64,000 nucleotides of DNA from KK5 sp034043675. Lineage in GTDB: Bacteria; Pseudomonadota; Gammaproteobacteria; Burkholderiales; Burkholderiaceae_C. Numbering within the stretch: position 1 is the stretch's first letter; each line of letters begins with the position of its first letter. The DNA lies in assembly GCF_034043675.1 (NCBI RefSeq), contig NZ_JAXCLA010000003.1, positions 434,001 through 498,000 of the forward strand, written 5' to 3'. Positions 60,850-64,000 of this stretch are shown piece after piece. The notes under the pieces were generated by a model. It saw nothing but the letters and a program-made list of their open reading frames with translations. It did no database searches and had not been told where the DNA came from. The position numbers and the translations under genes were made by a program.

Positions 60850-61575
60850 TCACGGGGCGAGTTGCTGGCGCTGGCTGCGCGACACGCGCACCTGGTGGCC
60901 GCCGGTGAGGGTCAGCAGTGCCTCGCCAGTGGGCAGGCTGGCGATCGACTGGATGTGCGCCGGATTCACCGCATGGCTGCGATGCACGCGCAGGAAGCGG
61001 CCCGCCACGGTCGGGTGCGCGAGGAAGGCGTTCAGCGTGCGGCGCTCCAGGAAGGTGTCGGGCGGCGCATGCAGCTCGATGTAGTTGCCTGCGGCGCTGA
61101 CGCATTGCACGGCGTCCAGCGCCAGCTTGTGCAGGGCGCCGCGCCGCTCCACCAGCCAGTGGCCGCCGAGCGGCTGGGCCGACTGCAGCGCGCCGAGCAG
61201 GCGGGTGCGTGCCTGCTCCTTGCCCGCCAGCCGCTCGCGCAGGCGGTCGATCGTCTGCGCCAGTCGCTCGGGCGTGTAGGGCTTCAGCAGGTAGTCGACC
61301 GCGTTGAGATCGAAGGCGCGCACGGCATGTTCGTCATAGGCCGTGCAGAAGGCGCAGAGCAGGCCGGGCGGCAGCTGCAGCGCCAGCTCCAGGCCGCTGA
61401 TGCCGGGCATCTGGATGTCCAGCAGCACCGCATCCGCCGCGGCCGTGGGCAGCTTGGCCAGTGCTTCGATGGCGTCGCCCGCCTCGCCGGCCAGTTCAAC
61501 GCCGGGCAGGCCGCCCAGCAGGCGGCGCAGCTTGGCGCGTGCCGGCGGTTCGTCGTCGACGATGAAGATTCTCAT
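60850..61575 (-). CDS. LytTR-family response regulator
   Basis: 241 residues. Receiver domain with IFIVDDEPPARAKL and phospho-acceptor Asp53 in LLDIQMPG. A C-terminal LytTR DNA-binding domain covers about 135-238 (VSAAGNYIELHAPPDTFLERRTLNAFLA, FLRVHRSHAVNPAHI). The start overlaps the kinase stop (ATGA). It probably controls the acyltransferase gene and others with direct-repeat LytTR sites; no such site was clearly visible to me nearby. Confidence 0.92.
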   Translation of the reverse strand: MRIFIVDDEPPARAKLRRLLGGLPGVELAGEAGDAIEALAKLPTAAADAVLLDIQMPGISGLELALQLPPGLLCAFCTAYDEHAVRAFDLNAVDYLLKPYTPERLAQTIDRLRERLAGKEQARTRLLGALQSAQPLGGHWLVERRGALHKLALDAVQCVSAAGNYIELHAPPDTFLERRTLNAFLAHPTVAGRFLRVHRSHAVNPAHIQSIASLPTGEALLTLTGGHQVRVSRSQRQQLAP

Positions 61576-62648
61576 GCGGCGGCCGGCAGATGGATGGCGA
61601 GACGGCTGCCGCCCTGGGCCAACGCCTCCAGCGTGACGGCGGCCCGGTCGCCGTGCAGCGTGGCCACGCGCTGGCGCAGATTGGCCAGACCGATGGCGCC
61701 CTCGCGCGCATCGCGCTCGGGCGCCATGCCGCTGTTCTCCACCGCCAGCTGCAGTTCACCCCCACTGACCTTGCCGCGCACGCGCACCTCCACCGCCGCG
61801 CTGCTCAGCGCCACGTCATGCTTGATCGCGTTTTCCACCGGCGAGATCAACAGCAGCGTCGGCACCTGGCAGCGCTTCGCTTCCTCGCTCACCTCGATGC
61901 GCACGGCCAGCCGCTCGCCGAAGCGTGCCTGCATCAGCGCCAAATACGGCTCCACCAGCCGCAGCTCCTCGCCCAGGCTGTGCTGCTGCGTGCCTTGCGC
62001 GGCGAGCTGCTGGCGCAGCAGCTCGGCCAGGTCGCACAGCTGCCGGTCGGCACGCGCCACGTCCTCGTACATCGTGGCGGAGATCAGGTTGAGCGTGTTG
62101 AACAGGAAGTGCGGCTGGACCTGCTCGGCCAGGCGGGCCAGCTTGGCCTCGGCCAGCTCGCCGCGCAGCGCCTGCAACTCGCGCTCGCGCTGCTGGCCCT
62201 CCAGCCACAGCTGCAGGCCATGGCAGATGGCAACGATCAGCGCATAGCTGACCAGGTCCTTGCCGATCTCGTAGCCCAGCACGTCCAGCCAGCCGCCCGG
62301 CTCGTAGCGCACGCCCGCCAGGGCGTAGACGGCGAAGCGCAGGCCGAACATGCCGGCCACGTGGGCAAGCGAGAACAGCAGCCAACCCGCCAGGTGCCGA
62401 CCGATGAAGATGGGCCACGGCCGCGTGCGCGTTCTCTTGTGCCAGCGGTACACGAGTGGGATCAGCACGCCGACGACCGCGGCCGAGCTGAACTCCCACA
62501 GGAAGGGCTCCCAGGGATGCTGCCCCGTGTAGTGCTGGTATTCCGCCAGGCCCAGCAGCGTGCCGTTGGCGAGCATCAGGGCGATCAGGGCCCAGGTCGG
62601 GAACCGGGAGCGTGGCGGGGATGGGGTTGTGGTCACGCCCGGGACCAT
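61572..62648 (-). CDS. LytS-like sensor histidine kinase
   Basis: 358 residues. Four membrane helices (about 18-36, 52-68, 84-106 and 130-150) without a large periplasmic loop, a coiled linker, the His_kinase motif VQPHFLFNTLN with phosphorylated His180, and an ATPase domain with SPVENAIKHDVAL and GAIGLANLRQRVATLHG. The sensor presumably reads a membrane or cell-envelope signal. It is the first gene of the kinase-regulator-acyltransferase unit. Confidence 0.92.
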   Translation of the reverse strand: MVPGVTTTPSPPRSRFPTWALIALMLANGTLLGLAEYQHYTGQHPWEPFLWEFSSAAVVGVLIPLVYRWHKRTRTRPWPIFIGRHLAGWLLFSLAHVAGMFGLRFAVYALAGVRYEPGGWLDVLGYEIGKDLVSYALIVAICHGLQLWLEGQQRERELQALRGELAEAKLARLAEQVQPHFLFNTLNLISATMYEDVARADRQLCDLAELLRQQLAAQGTQQHSLGEELRLVEPYLALMQARFGERLAVRIEVSEEAKRCQVPTLLLISPVENAIKHDVALSSAAVEVRVRGKVSGGELQLAVENSGMAPERDAREGAIGLANLRQRVATLHGDRAAVTLEALAQGGSRLAIHLPAAA

Positions 62649-62750
62649 ACACCGGGGCTCATCGCTTGCCGCTGCGGTTCGCCCCGTGGGAGCCGCAACT
62701 CAGCCCTTCTGCCAGGCATCGATGCATTGCGCCAAACGCGCGCCAAAGTG

Positions 62751-64000
<1,250 letters not shown>

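Overview
The window is high-GC DNA with short spacers, many ATGA or TGATG start/stop overlaps, TAXI-type TRAP transport genes, a MoxR/VWA molybdenum-hydroxylase cluster and a DUF4148-like tail. Together these suggest a betaproteobacterium of the order Burkholderiales, probably near the Roseateles/Mitsuaria/Rubrivivax group. The placement is inferred from gene content and style; there is no rRNA gene to prove it. I see no tRNA, rRNA, CRISPR array, transposase or phage gene. No stretch over 300 bp lacks a gene.

Layout. 1-1194: the tail of a DUF4148-like secreted protein, a strong terminator and a PEP-mutase-like enzyme. 1191-6094 (minus): a peptidoglycan-salvage operon, murQ - ampG-like transporter - nagX-like acyltransferase - digH-like glycosidase, the last carrying an in-frame palindromic repeat. 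6278-8147: a bufferin-type RiPP operon (Cys-rich precursor, MNIO/DUF692 enzyme, DUF2063 partner). 8129-9628: a lipoprotein and a secreted peroxiredoxin. 9732-20692: a long tightly packed co-directional run with a GntR regulator, an oligopeptide ABC transporter, a TAXI-TRAP transporter with DUF1850, a VOC protein, a family-5 binding protein and an amidase. 20693-27335: a palindromic intergenic element, two GST genes, a membrane-tethered receiver protein, a penicillin-acylase homologue, secreted proteins of unknown function and a LuxR-type regulator. 27445-34649: XdhC facing a coxSLM-type molybdenum hydroxylase with MoxR and VWA maturation genes. 34687-38023: a FecA-like receptor and a PepSY membrane protein behind a Fur-like site. 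38048-40793: a visibly less GC-rich accessory patch with a phosphatase, a nucleotidyltransferase, a rifampin ADP-ribosyltransferase (Arr) and small membrane or secreted proteins. 40856-46033: aldo/keto reductases, an MFS exporter with a divergent LysR gene, and an acyltransferase. 46075-49300: a double-length M16 peptidase and a tiny secreted protein with two TonB-box-like repeats. 49416-55703: a WYL regulator, NDH-2, a VOC protein, and an operon joining an atypical sulfatase to an octaheme cytochrome with HEAT and TPR regions. 55796-64000: LysR, a split M16 pair, an acyltransferase behind a LytS/LytR two-component system, and the C-terminal part of glycerol kinase.

The best candidates for less-described biology are the bufferin operon, the sulfatase/octaheme-cytochrome pair, the repeat inserted in the digH frame, the Arr-containing patch, and the small protein with duplicated LPTVVVTG motifs.
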